Origin: Marvania coccoides
Taxonomy: Eukaryota; Chlorophyta; Trebouxiophyceae; Chlorellales; Chlorellaceae
Direction: 5' to 3'
DNA: 64,000 nucleotides
Assembly (NCBI GenBank): GCA_963854735.1
Contig: OY978107.1
Coordinates: 317,501 to 381,500 of the forward strand
Every line of letters starts with the position of its first letter. Position 1 is the first letter of the stretch. Positions 45,744-56,956 of this stretch are shown here, piece by piece. The notes beneath the pieces were generated by a model. That model was not told where the DNA came from and searched no databases. It saw only the letters and a program-made list of their open reading frames with translations. The translations under genes and the position numbers were made by a program.

Positions 45744-47472
45744 ATGGCCGAGACGTTGGCCCGCCTGGAAGTTGGAATTTCATCGCTCAGCGCGAGTGTT
45801 CGCGTGCCGTCGAGCAACCAATTTGATAACTGTGTAGATAAAAACTATCAGGTGCGCGTAGAACGCAAAATTGTGCAGAAACGGGTCCGTCCTTCTGTTC
45901 CATCGATCTCATGTGTGCCGCTCGATCTTCGCGTCTTTGTCGCAGATGGAGACTCTCAAGAGCTCCGGGATGGTCCCCAGAGGCTACCTCACCGAGGCTG
46001 ACTACCGCGGTTGCGCAGGAGCCGAGGAGCGCACCCCAACGTCCTCCGAGCTTGTTCCTCACCTGAACCAGCGAAGGGAGCACCTGCGCAACCTCCTCCT
46101 CCAGCAGCGATCGCTGATTAATGAAATTCAGCGGTCAGCCAAGGTATGTAGAGCCTCGCACGCCCCGATCCTCCCCATTTTTTTTCAATTTGGTTAGATC
46201 GGCGCTCATTCCCCCGGCAGTTAAAATGTGCCGGCCCGCGGGCCTTCGGGCCCCTTCCCTCTCCCACCCTCCCTCTCACTCCCCCTCTATTTTCCTCATC
46301 TCCGCCCCACGCAGGACCTCTCCCACGGTCAGGACGAGTACCTGGCGAGCCAGGTAGAGCGCCTCCGGCAGGCTGCAGCCGAGGTCATCAAGGCAACCTC
46401 CCCCGACGCCTCTCCCGCCCTCGGGGAGGCTTCCCCCTGCCACCACAGCGACGCCCCGTCCCCGCACAGCTCCAACGACGACGTGCTGTGCCTTCACCGC
46501 CTGGCTTCGGTGTGCGACATCACGAGGCCGGCCTCCCATTCGCTGCAGCACCCCATCCCGCACGTCTCCTCCTCCGGGGCGCTCCCCAGCAGCTCCCTGT
46601 CGTGTGATGAGCTGCTGTCGATGCTGGACAGCGTCACCAATCCTGCTCAGGTGGCTGTGGAGCCTTCTCCGTCTCTCCAGCACCATTACTCTCACCAGCA
46701 GCAGCGCTCGCCGAACTCGCAGCAGCGGCTGAAGCGCCACTCGACCGCCATCGACCTGGAGGCCACGCTGGAGCGCACGCTGCCGCCCGCGGCGCGCGCG
46801 TTGGCGCGCAACGACAGCTCCCCTCACAGCGTCAGCGGGGCCGCCGCCACCACCAATCAGCTGCCGCTGCCCACCCCCCCTGCGGTGACACTCGCGGCAG
46901 CCGCCACCCCCGCCAGCCCCTTTCTGGCGCTGCAGCAGCCGGCAGCCCCGCTTCCTGCGCCGCCGCTGCCGCCGCCAGCAACGCAGTACAACAGCGGTGC
47001 AACGGCCTCCCAGCAGCAGTACAACGAGATGAACAGGCAGCAGGTGGGCCCAGCAGCCCCCCACGCGCACGCACAGCAGGCGCAGCAGCCGTTTGGTGTT
47101 GAGTTTTGGGCGGCGCCGGCAGGAATGGGGCGGGCCCTCCACATGGCTGGCCCCTCTCTCCCGCCCTTTTCCCCCGGCGTCAACGCGCTCTACGGCCACC
47201 ATGAGCAGCAGCAGCAGTACAGCAACTACCCCGCTGCTGCTGCGCCTGCTCCCCAGGCAGAGGCGGCAGCAGCCCCCGCGCCGTCAGCTTACCAGCAGCC
47301 TGCGGCCCCTGCTGCGCCGGCGCCTGCTGCTGCTGTCCCTGAGCCATCGGTTCTTTCTTCCTTGGGCCCCGCCCGTGAGGATGAGGACCTGCACCACATT
47401 CACCTCTCGCCTGAGGAGTTTGACGCGGTGCTGGCTGCGTTCGACACCCCTGGCCTGGAAGAAGCGCAGTAG
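45744..47472 (+). CDS. Low-complexity Ala/Pro/Gln-rich protein, unrecognised
   Basis: Exons 45744-45851, 45946-46143 and 46315-47472 give 487 residues. The N-terminal 100 residues are ordered-looking: MAETLARLEVGISSLSASV, then a coiled-coil segment PHLNQRREHLRNLLLQQRSL and DEYLASQVERLRQAAAEVIK. The remaining 380 residues are rich in Ala, Pro, Gln, Ser and His, with runs such as HHEQQQQYSNYPAAAAPA, typical of transcription regulators or condensate-forming proteins. The last 35 residues turn acidic (REDEDLHHIHLSPEEFDAVL), like an activation or docking motif. No DNA-binding domain is visible. Function is unknown; a nuclear regulator is only a guess from composition. Confidence 0.75.
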
Positions 47473-49534
47473 TAGTTAGTTTTGTCATAGCTATAAGGCA
47501 ATAACAAAAGACCTTTAAATGGCCTAATTTAATGCTGAGGCTGAGGCTGAAATGCTGCAATACTGCTGCCTCTTCATAACTGTCATTCTCTATTCTCCTC
47601 CCCCCTTATACGGTTTACTCTCGTCAGAATGATATTTCGTTGTTTTAGAAACCCCGCAAGTTTCGTTTCCCTTTTTTTTTTTGCAACCGCCTCCCCGAAG
47701 AAGGATATTTTTTTTGCTCTGCTTTTGCTGTTAGTTTCTTCTTTACTTTATTTTTTTTCTTTTTCTAAGGACGCGTGGGTGTATGCCATGGGATGTGTGC
47801 TTGCGCCTCAACCCCTGTGATCACCACACCCATCTTGATACTTTCTTTTTCCTCTTCGGGAGGGTCGAGGCTAGCAATTGTTGTTTTGATGTTGGATGCG
47901 TGTTTTCGAGCCCCCCCACCCCCCCTCCGTTTCTATTGGAGTACCCCCACATACTTTTTTAAGGGCACATTTGCCACATAGAACTGGCTTTTGCCTATGC
48001 TCCTTTCTTCCTTCCTCCCTGTATATGCCTCCCCAGGCACGCCACCCTCTTTTTATTGTTTTGGTGATACTTTGCACTCTCGCTACTTCGCAACGAACGA
48101 ACACATCACACCCCCCTTCTTTCTCCCATTGATTGCTCTCTCTTCTTTCGTGTTGTGTCGACTGTCGACGCAATTATTTTCACGTCTGACCTATCCTTTG
48201 ATGACACGTTTTAGCATACTAAATTTATTATTATGACTGGCTGCGCAGCGTACTGCACCACACTAGCTGACACATCGTGCTAGCCCAGGAGGCTCGTTTT
48301 TACACCCCTATCAGCGGGGCAGCGCAATTACATGCATGGCTCTGTTTCCCCCTTCTAAGCTTGCCTCCGGCCATGCTCGGGCACCATCACTACTCTACGT
48401 TTTCTTTTACCCATTACGTAGTGCTTTTTCAGTCATTTTTTCGTTTTTCCTTCTTCTATTGATGTGATACACCTTGATCTCCCCACACTCATTTTTATAT
48501 CTTACCTTTTATAGTACTATTTTGACATGCTCTGCGCCGCCTGAAACCAGGCGGTGCCATCTACTCCCTGTGTAAAATCAAGTTAATCAGCAAGAAAGAT
48601 AGAGATGATTTAGTAGGCTGTGTAACCCAAGAAAGAAAGAAAATTATTGTGGGAAAAATAAGCCGGGATAAACTCCGTTAACGAGAGAGAATCTGCATTA
48701 CTACTGTGGTACAATTCAGCCTCGAAATTACAAATAATGCCAAACGTGGTTAGCAACCTCGCTACAGTTTCATTCAAGGCCTGTGGCACCCCCGCCTCGG
48801 TCGCAAGGCCCACCCCGGTGGGGCAAGCTCAACGACAACTTGGTCCGCAGCAACTTCCACTACATATATACATACATTACAGGTTTAAAGTCCGCACAAA
48901 GAAGCAACTAAGGCAACATAGCAGAACTGCATATCTGCGTGGATGAGAAGGTGGATAATCAGCGGTGAATAAGTATTGCTACATTCATTTTACTGATGTC
49001 TGATTGTCAAGAAAAGCCTCATTATCCCATCCAAAATAACGAATTACAATAATTATTATAACTTACCCCGACTTGCTGCCACGTCTGATTGAGTTGCACT
49101 AAGCCAAGATATTGTTTTGAGCCTAGGATTTTGCAAGGTCTCGCAGAATCGCTAAATGGCCTGCTGCGAGAGGAATCCCGTCTCGTCCTAAACGCTTGAT
49201 ATTATTTTTTATTTATTTCAAATTGTATTCAAGCGAAGATAAATGACTTTCTTCCACTCATTTTCCCTTGACGATCCCTTGGCTGGCTTCCCCCCACACT
49301 TGGTAAGCAAAAATTTTAAATTACTGCATAAATGCATCGCCCCACCCGCATGGCTGGTGTAACAAATCCAGGGAGCGTTGGAATGAACCCGTCCGCTGCC
49401 CAGAGCTCAGCTGCCCGGCCCTCTGGCACGCAAAGCATCCTTATTGACTCTGCTCACGCTCAAGCTGGCGCTGGCTCTGGCTCTGGCGCTGGAGGAAGAG
49501 ACGGTAGTCATCAGCGCCGCTCTTTTGCTTCGCC
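47473..49534. other. Two-kilobase gene-poor stretch
   Basis: Between 47473 and about 48500 the plus strand is strongly pyrimidine-rich. An imperfect hairpin GCGCCGCCTG-AAAC-CAGGCGGTGC lies at 48534-48557. A LINE 3' fragment is at 48861-48925. From 49000 to 49260 the sequence is AT-rich. Short frames at 49330-49530 have repetitive composition on both strands and may belong to the end of the 49.5-51.5 kb gene. No gene is supported. Confidence 0.5.
48861..48925 (-). mobile_element. Very short LINE 3' end
   Basis: The plus strand reads a TACATA tail, then ACATTACAGGTTTAAAGTCC, GCACAAAGAAGCAACTAAGG and CAACATAGCAG. This is almost identical to the 3' end of the LINE at 61925-61992, in the same (minus) orientation. 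Only about 65 bases remain, so it is a severely 5'-truncated insertion. Confidence 0.75.
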
Positions 49535-51524
49535 CTACTCACGCCAGTGCCACTCCCTCCCACGGCAGGAACCGCGTTCATCTGCTGCTGCGCGGGATGC
49601 ATTTGAATGCCGGCGAGAGGCTGCAGCGGAGGGAGGGGCCTCACCGGCGGCGGCAGCGGCAGCAGCGGCATAAGAAACTTGCTGCGGGGCGGGAACCAGG
49701 CTGCCGGCTGGAACGAGTGACTTTCGGGGGTCTGAAGGCGGCTGGAAGTGGTTCAGTTGCGCCATGGCGTAGGGCGGCACCGGTTGAGGCAACCATGGTG
49801 GCGGCGGAGGCAGCTCTGCCTGCAGCGCTGCGTACTGCGAAGTCATAACAGGCAGTCCAAACTGCTGGGTTGGAGGCGCGTGCTCCATGTGCTCCGGCGC
49901 ATGCCGCGCAATGGCAGTTGAATTGAACAAAGGCAGCTGCTCCGGCTGCGGCTGCCGGTTCTGTCGCGCATAAAAGATTCGTCGGTACTGCTCTTGAACT
50001 GAGCCGTGCGGCCCAAACTCCACTTTCTCGGGCGGCATCAGCTGCGGTACTGTGCCGTTAACCGTGCCTCCGTCAGCAGTCGGAGGCGCCTCCACTGATG
50101 CCATCGTGCTGTGCAGCAGCTGCCATTCGATCCCTCCAGAGCCAGGACCCGCCGCAGAATACGGCAGATGTTCAGCTGCGCTGGGTGGCATCGTCGGCCA
50201 GGGGGCTGGCGCCGGCGGAGGAGGAAAGGAAGAAAGCAGCTCGGCCGGTGCGGGCGGTGGAGCAGAAGGAGGGTCGGCAGTCGCGAGTGGGACATTATCA
50301 GCCTGGTTTTCGCCGCCAGCGGCAGTTTCCTGGTCCATAGGTTTGTAGGGGAGGACTGGTACCCACGCCATAGCGTTGGAAAGCACCCGAACCTGCGCTG
50401 CCGCTCCTGCCGGGGTCTGGCTGCCCTGCAGTTGCTCCTGCCTGGAATAAGAAAGCGACTCCCTCTCGCGCTTCGGCTGCGTCTCCTTTGGCTGCGTCCC
50501 GGGGATCGAATCATCGTCGTCGATTTCCATGCTCACCCCGGAGTCTTCTTCCTCCTCCACAGCAGCAGCAGCGGCAGCAGCCGTGATGTCGCTGTTAGCT
50601 CCACTTTCTTCTCGCATTTGCGCCTCCTGCAGGCTCACGATGTATTGCTCGGTTGCGGCATGCGCGCATGCGGCGTTGGGAGCGGCGGTGGGCGCCGCAG
50701 TGGCCTCAGATTCTCGAGCCGTCAAAGAAAGCGGCTGCGATGAAGGCTCCTGCTTGGAAGCTGCCGGGAAGCTGCAGACAGGAGGGGGAGAGAGAAGGAA
50801 TGCGTTTGCGTTGATGATGGCCAATTTATGGGTAGTATTTGCATTAAAAAGGTGGAATAATATAGCACAAAACTTGCATTGTTTTTTCGGCAGCCTTAGC
50901 GCCCGCCAGTTCGTCAGCAAACTGAAAGGGGTTGCGCACCCCACGGCGCACGCTGATGGCCGCGGTGGGAGGCTCGTCGCCTGCAGCAGCTGCCACGAAT
51001 TTGAACACCAACAGGTCGCCGGCCTGCACGCTGAGCGTGTCCCGAAACAAACTCTCTTCCACGCGAATGGTCACATCGCTGGGGGCATCAAGTGCTTCAG
51101 TCACCTGCCCCAGAAATGGCGCGCTGGCACCCGGCGCGTTGATCATAAGGCGGTCAAAATTTGTGGAGTGGTAGGGCAGGAGCGATGAAATGCCGATAAA
51201 AGAAGAAAACCAGTGGCGGTCGGGGCGAATTGTACATTGGTCGAGGTCTGACTGCGTCAAGGTCACGCCCAGTACCCTGAGAAATGGGTTGCTGCGGCTG
51301 AAGGCGCGAATTTGCAGCTTCGAGGGATGAACCTGCAATGAAGTGGAAGAATGAAGGCGTCAAAACTTGGCAAAGCGGTGATGGGTACGACGATCAGATT
51401 TATTATAATTTAATTGGCGTATTTCTCGCACCTCTTCTTGAATGCACGAGTCACGAGGCAGTTCCGCATTCACGATGTGCAACGGCCTTGGAGAAAAGTC
51501 GCCATACGGCCTGTTCGCACGCAT
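49535..51524 (-). CDS. Unrecognised protein, family A member (VHP/AGDLL domain)
   Basis: Exons: 51524-51432 (MRANRPYGDFSPRPLHIVN start), 51332 to about 50890, and 50771 to 49543 or the stop at 49537-49535. Exon 2 opens VHPSKLQ and holds a beta-rich domain with SVQAGDLLVFKF and PTAAISVRRGVRNPF. The plus-strand gene at 52737-55207 has the same phase at exon 2, opening VHPEK, and the matching AGDLLIMRF and PTASVEVLRKADNPY, so the two are paralogs. The fold could be a B3-like DNA-binding barrel, but the similarity is too weak to claim. Exon 3 is Gln/Pro/Ala-rich with an acidic patch (EEEEDSGVSMEIDDDD). The donor joining exon 2 to 3 is unclear, and a GTGAGT at the last codons suggests more 3' exons that I could not find. 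Confidence 0.6.
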
Positions 51525-51623
51525 TTTTTTTAACTTAACATGTTAAGATTTTATTTTATATTTTAGCTTTGCAGCGGAGCAGAAAATGTCATATTTTATT
51601 TTTCAAGCAAAAAAAAAAAAAAG

Positions 51624-52628
51624 TTAAACGCAGCGAAATCGCCCGTCTGGCCAGCTAAAATTTCACTTGCAGGCGTCAAAAGCAATGCCAACATAGAAAT
51701 TAATAACATATACAATATTATAATATTTGCTTATTATCACCTGCCCACTCCAGCTCAGCCCAGAAGTCCGTCAGCTTGGCATTCACTGCCATGCAGCTGC
51801 ACGCCGCGTGCTTCCTCCATTCCAGCACCACCTCCACCCCCGAAACCTTCCCATCCCCTGGCCGGTACAGCGCGCTCTGCGCCTTCATCGTCAGATCGCA
51901 GGCCCACTCGTCTTCGTTCACTATTTCCATGGAGCGCGGCAACGGCAGCTCAGGAGCGCTGCTGCTGCCCCTTTTGTTTTATAGTAGATGGTAACCTGAG
52001 GAGGGCAAAAGAACGCGCTGTTTATGTTGGTACAGTTTTCGAAGCGGCCAGCCAGACGCTGGGAGGGCTGCAGCAGAGGAGAGGAGGGGTCATATGCGGA
52101 GGAATGAGAGCCCGGAGCGGGGCGCTTGTGAGGTATGTTCTGCTTTTGTTTATTTAGGCGCGGAGAGGAGAGCGCTGCGACTTTTGCAGCGCCAGCAGCA
52201 GCATGAGGAGGGTTTTTTTGCGTTGGCTTTTTATCTTTCTTCGGCTGAGAGAAAGAGCGCGCGGCCTGGTTGCCGGTGCAGAACCCGGCGTGCCTCGCGT
52301 GCTTGCTGCACCCAGGCGTGCGCTGGCACTCCCCCGCTACAGCTGCAACCGCCAGCCCGAACGCTACCGGCGTTGAAAATGCGGAAGGTTTGGGCGGCGT
52401 TGGGGGCGGGGCGGCAGCCGCGGTTTGGCGGGGTGGGGTGGGAAGGCCTCTTGCAGCGCCCTGGAGATTGGCTTGGTGCTCATCGCCGAGGATGGACAGC
52501 CGCAGCAGGGGCGCTTGAATGCTGCTGCTGCTGCTGCTGCTGGTAGTTAAGACGGCGATTTTTTCGTACCAGAGCTTGAAGAAGTCGTCGGGAGTGGCGT
52601 GGTTGGCGCATGCACTCCAGGGAATTTT
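51624..52628 (-). CDS. Unrecognised protein, family A member with Cys-rich motif (5' incomplete)
   Basis: From an acceptor at 52629-52630 a minus-strand frame stays open for about 690 bases. It begins KIPWSACANHATPDDFFKLW, has a Ser run and then GECQRTPGCSKHARHAGFC, a cysteine/histidine motif like the short zinc-binding repeats of some plant proteins. A second exon near 51950-51741 is in another phase and codes SGVEVVLEWRKHAACSCMAV and AKLTDFWAELEWA. A 23-nt last exon at 51646-51624 may finish it (DGRFRCV). The VVLEW...ELEW module matches the C-terminus of the plus-strand paralog at 52.7-55.2 kb. No start codon is present in the long frame, so the 5' exon is missing or the gene is decayed. 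The phase between the first two exons does not resolve. Confidence 0.45.
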
Positions 52629-52736
52629 CTATAATAATTTCAGAGTGCGAACTTATTAGATTTCGAGCATTTTTCCTCATGAGCGAATTTTCTCTCTCGA
52701 ATTTGAAATTGCAATTGCAATATAAAATTTATTGCC

Positions 52737-55207
52737 ATGCGTCTTAAAGCCGCACCCCCTGTGCGGCCAAGAGGAGCAAATGCCAGCAATCTTAGGCTGT
52801 CTGAAATCCACACCAGGGCTGCTATTCAGCCCTCCCTGCACACTGGAGAGCTAGAGGACGGCAATGAATCACCTTCCCGCGAGCAAACGCAAGCAGAGCA
52901 ACCGCTTTCGACGGTGTTTGCACCTCCAGGCTGGAAGGTTCAGGTCAGAAACCTTAGAGTGCTAATTGTATCGGCAGCTCTGCTGAGCACAACACGTGTC
53001 TCTGAGCCAGCCATTTACTTTTGCTAGAAAAGATTTCTGATTTATTTAGAACGTCAACCTTTGAATTTTTTGCAGGTTCACCCTGAAAAGCGCCGCTGGC
53101 TGCGTGCCAGCGACTCTTCTCAGTCAGGCAGCAGGCTCATCGCAGTGGCCCCTTCCTCATCTGAAGTACCCCGAGGCGAACTGTACTTCCCCAAGCAGTG
53201 GTGGTTCGATTTCACCAACGAGTTTTTGCCCCAATACAAGCTCAACCTGAATTACGTGTCGCTGACCATTACTGGAGTTTCCGAGGGCAAAAATTGCCTG
53301 TTGGAGGTCGAGGGGCGAGAAGGTCAGATAAATCCGTCCCTGCGCACGTTTGGCTACGGCGTCAAGCAGCTGTTTGGCGATCTGGATCCTGAGGCGGGGG
53401 ACCTTCTTATAATGAGGTTTGAGGCGAGCTCTGAGGGCTGGGGGGCGTACCCCACCGCCAGCGTTGAGGTGCTGCGCAAGGCGGACAATCCCTACGACAG
53501 CATGGAGGCTGTAGCTGCAGCAGGAAATGGCGGCATTTGCAGGTACGCTGTTTGCCTTTTAACTGATGTTACGCTGCTATTCACAAAAGCGGAAGGACCA
53601 AATTTTAGGACCCAAATATTTGTCGTAGAATAGGCTGCATTTCAAGCGGGTTTTGAATCTGGAATGCCTAAAATGCCGACTTCGGGTATTCAAGTTTTGC
53701 ATTTCATTTATTTTCTTCTTATTTGCTGCAGAGACATGGGGGCGATCTCAAAGGATGGGACTGGTCGTACGCTGCGAGATTCTCGCGGAAAATTCACCAG
53801 CCGCAAGCGAGCGCCCGAAACTCAGCGGCCGTCACTTTCTACCATTACAGAAAATGAAAGCGCCTCAGAGGGCGAGGACTACTCGCCGGTGGTGTCGCGG
53901 GCTGCTGAGCGGCGCAAGCGGCGCCGCAGACTGGTGCCCCTGGGCGAGGAAAGCGGGGGGAAAAGGGAAGAGGCGGCGGCGGAGGAGCAGCTGCAGCCCA
54001 CGGAAATTCTGCAAGAAGAAGACGAACTGGAGGATCAGGAGGAGGTGGTGAAGATGGCGCATATGGGGGAAGCTGGCAGCGCCAATGCCGCTTATTTCGG
54101 AGGCTCCCCTCGAGCTCAATTTGGTGGTGCCAACGGTGCAGCGGCCGCAGTGGCGGTTGCTGCCTCCTCGCTGGCGCTGGCGCTGGTGCTGCCGCTGCCG
54201 CCCACGGTCCTGCAGCATATGATGGCTGGTGGAGAGAGCACCGCATTTCAAGCAGCGCAACCGGAGCCAGGTCAGGATGAAAGCGGGCCAACAGCTCCCG
54301 CAGTCAAAATTTTGCAGGAGCCTCAGCAGGCGCAGCAGAGGGCTGAGAGCACCTCTCCTGCTGTCATGCGACCCTTCCAGCAGCCGGTGCCTGCTCCCGC
54401 TGAGCCCACCGTCCCCATGCAGCCGGCACCTCTGCCGCCGCCTGCTAGTGACAAAAACGCGCGCGTGCAAGCGGAGCAGCCTCCAGCGACCCTGCAGCAG
54501 GCATTTCCGACTGTGTGCGCTGCCAAACGTGAGGATTTCCTGCTGCCTGCTGCCACCGTGCCAGCATCGCACCAGCCGTGGCAGCCGCTGCCTGTGCCCG
54601 CTGGCACTGTCTTCATCATGCCGTACTCCCAGGATGGCAATGTGCTGTTCCAGCGTGACCAATTCCACCAGCAGTCGCAGCAGCCTCCAGCAATGCCTTT
54701 CAATATTATCGACATCGCCGCTGCTACTGACCAGCAGCAAGCTGCGTGCCTGCGCCAGGCTGCGCAGCCTCTCGTGGAGTACCCCCACTCAGAATCGGAT
54801 ACCCACGGGCAGCAGCTGCAGGATTCTTCCTTTTCCCCGCCTGCTGGCCTCGGGCCGCTGCTGAGCCTCAAGGCGCTGAAGGCGCTGCCGAACAAAAATG
54901 GAGGGGAGGGCGGAATCAAGGTCGTGCTGACCTGGAAGCATAGTGCGAACAGCGCCGCGGCCGTGAGCAACAAGATGATGGCATTCTGGACGGCCCGAAA
55001 CGACGTCGGTAAGTTATAAGACTGTCTCTGCTTCTTCTTCAAGTAAACGCATTTTCCTTCAAAAAAAATCTTATGTGGCTGGCTGCAGAGCTGGAATGGG
55101 AGATTGACGAAAACCAGTGCGAGGTGACTGCCAATTTGAGGGGCCCTCAGGGAGGCGGCGGACAGGTCCTAGAGCAAGCCTTGAGGCAGCTGCTGGCCGC
55201 TGTGTAG
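52737..55207 (+). CDS. Unrecognised protein, family A member, most complete copy
   Basis: Exons 52737-52943, 53076-53542, 53732-55008 and 55089-55207 join in frame to 689 residues. Residues 70-225 form a beta-rich domain opening VHPEKRRW, with LYFPKQWWFDFTNEFLPQYK, YVSLTITGV, TFGYGVKQL and AGDLLIMRFEASSEGW. The length, the basic-aromatic start and the closing GDLL strand recall plant B3 DNA-binding domains, but the match is weak. Residues 230-360 are basic then acidic (ERRKRRRRLVPLGEE; EEDELEDQEE). A long Pro/Gln/Ala-rich part follows. The last 60 residues are a compact module: GIKVVLTWKHSANSAAAVSN then ELEWEIDENQCEVTANL. The architecture suggests a nuclear regulator. It is the best-preserved member of the local family. 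Confidence 0.72.
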
Positions 55208-55234
55208 TTAATAATTTGGAATTCACAATATTAT

Positions 55235-55930
55235 TACATACATACATACATTACAGGGTTAAAGGCCACATAAAAAGGCTAAGGCCCCGTAGCAGACTGG
55301 CACGCTAGTGAAAGCCGTGCGCTTAGGAATAAGAATTTGTATTTTTGATGATATGATAATAGGTTTCAAGGTTTCAAGTTTTTACAGTGGTTTAACGTCT
55401 CCTACTGAGGTCGCTCCTGTAGAGATCCGCAAGGCGACGTGCCACAAACCCCGCCACAGTAAGGCAGAGCCCCCCCTCCTCCGGATCAATCCCAGTTAAT
55501 AGGCTCTGGCCCCTGCCCCCGAGTCCCCGACGGCGCGACCGACATATAAAAAAACAGGTGCACAAGACAGGCACAGTTGCATGCAGAAATGCAAATCATG
55601 CAAGACATCGTCAAGGTACAGCTCGGGCAAGCTGAGACGCCCCAGCCCCCTCTCGTCCATAGTGGTCGCCCAACCCCTGGCATATAGGTTTTTTGATGTA
55701 TTACCCGGTATGGTCACTTCAAAATGTGCCACCCTGCCTTTTGTAAACCGTCTGATAGAGACCTGTAGAGACTATACCCGGGGAGGTGATGCATCCAAAG
55801 TCGTGGTTGAGAGCATGTACCAAGGCAAGCAGGTGCAAACCAAAGAAATATATTAAACAAAAATGATCAGAATATTCGTGTAAGTGTTGAGGCCTACGCA
55901 AATGCGCTTCCGTAAACGAAAGAAAAGTAT
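55235..55930 (-). mobile_element. LINE 3' end split by a second insertion
   Basis: Positions 55235-55335 and 55882-55928 match the fragment at 5104-5259 in reverse complement, but there the two parts are adjacent. The extra 545 bases here begin with a GGTTTCAAGGTTTCAA repeat and TTTAACGTCTCC, which on the minus strand reads like the tail of a different non-LTR element. The insert carries a minus-strand frame at 55732-55496 with HFEVTIPGNTSKNLYARGW and LPELYLDDVLHDLHF, not recognised. The outer copy starts with an ACATACATACAT tail, as the others do. Confidence 0.6.
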
Positions 55931-56127
55931 CTTTGCATTCATTTTTGTACGAGTGATAGGCGGTTAAGAACAAAATTCGTTATATGTTAGAACCTCCTCA
56001 AAATTTAAGGCTCGACAGCTGCGGTGCAGGCGCTGTTGTGATAACAATCACCGCGCCGCACACTCTACCAGAGCCAACAAAGTAAGGGAGAGGGAAAAAA
56101 TGAAACGATTGGATCAATACGAAAGTC

Positions 56128-56956
56128 TCAGAAAATTTTCAGCCTGGAGGGCATCAGGCTGCCCAGGATGCGGCCGCTCTGGCGCAGTGCAGCAGCCGGC
56201 CCCACAATGCCGTTGACGGTCACCGCCGCCGCCGCCACGTACGCCCCAGCGTACAGCGAAGCTTCTATGGGCTTCAGCCACAGCGGGAGAGGGGGCAGGG
56301 GGGCAGGCTCGGCCGGCGCAGCAGGCGAGAGGGGCCGGTTAACGATGCCCTGGTAATCGTAAAACTCCTCCCAGGTGGCTGGGGAGACAAAGTCAACGTA
56401 GCTTTATGCGGGTTTAGGGCCGCCCACTGCCTGCACACCCTCAGCCGTTTCACCCGCTACAGGGTAAGTTGCCCCCGCAGCGCCGCCAGCGAACCCAGGT
56501 ACATACATACATACATTACAGGGTTTAATGTCCGCACAAAAGGGCAACTAAGGCCCCGTAGCAGACTGGCACCGAAGTGCAAGCAGCATAAAAATTAATA
56601 AAAGAAAGAAAAACCAACCGCCAAAAGAAACAACGAATATTAAGAAAAGAAAACAAAGGAAAAAAACGAAAATTTCAAAGTATTGGTAGCCCAGCAGAGC
56701 GCTCTCGGCGGGGGCAGCGCCCCGCAGCACGCCCCCAAGGGCAGATCGAATACCAGACTTCGGCAGTTCACTTTTGAACGACCTGCATAAAACCTCAGGC
56801 GGCCTGCCAGGCGGTGAAAACGGCGGCAACGGCAAGAAGTATAGGGATATTCCCACCGCGCGCATGAGGCCGCCACCGAACCCACATGAAGTATAGATTG
56901 CAGTCGTGAGCCCTCGCAGCTCATCATTCAATGCGTCCCAACATCTTTTTTGTGCT
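56128..56956 (-). pseudogene. Unrecognised host gene split by a LINE
   Basis: At 56378-56128, after a CCCCAG acceptor, a minus-strand exon codes TWEEFYDYQGIVNRPLSPA and AYVAAAAVTVNGIVGPAAAL, ending at TGA 56130-56128. Upstream, 56931-56685 codes GFGGGLMRAVGISL and SALGGVLRGAAPAESALLGY. A LINE fragment at 56502-56684 interrupts that frame; removing it restores LLGYLGSLAALRGQLTL before a TAG. With the stop and no clean splice between the parts, the gene looks dead. Alanine/glycine-rich hydrophobic stretches suggest a membrane protein. I do not recognise the family. Confidence 0.55.
56502..56684 (-). mobile_element. 5'-truncated LINE, inserted in a coding frame
   Basis: It starts with a CATACATACATACATTACAG tail, then TTTAATGTCCGCACAAAAGG, GTAGCAGACTGGCACCGAAG and AAAAACCAACCGCCAAAAGA. 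All are shared with 61925-62075 of the large LINE. It is flanked by GGTA at 56498-56501 and 56685-56688, a possible 4-bp target duplication. It ends inside the LINE 3' UTR, so it has no coding capacity. Confidence 0.8.

Noticed and set aside
46276..47202. 308-codon minus-strand frame opposite the 45.7-47.5 kb gene
   Set aside because: It is Arg/Gly/Val-rich antisense of a Pro/Ala/Gln-rich exon and has no splice or start support.
48534..48557. GC-rich hairpin considered as a terminator or CRISPR-like repeat
   Set aside because: It is a single imperfect hairpin with no repeats nearby; eukaryotic context makes both readings unlikely.
49332..49673. Plus-strand Ala/Ser-rich frame
   Set aside because: It overlaps the 3' end of the minus-strand gene and its composition is repetitive (GSGSGAGG); no splice or domain support.
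53865..54788. 307-codon minus-strand frame opposite the 52.7-55.2 kb gene
   Set aside because: Arg/Leu/His-rich antisense of a Gln/Pro/Ala-rich exon with no motif.
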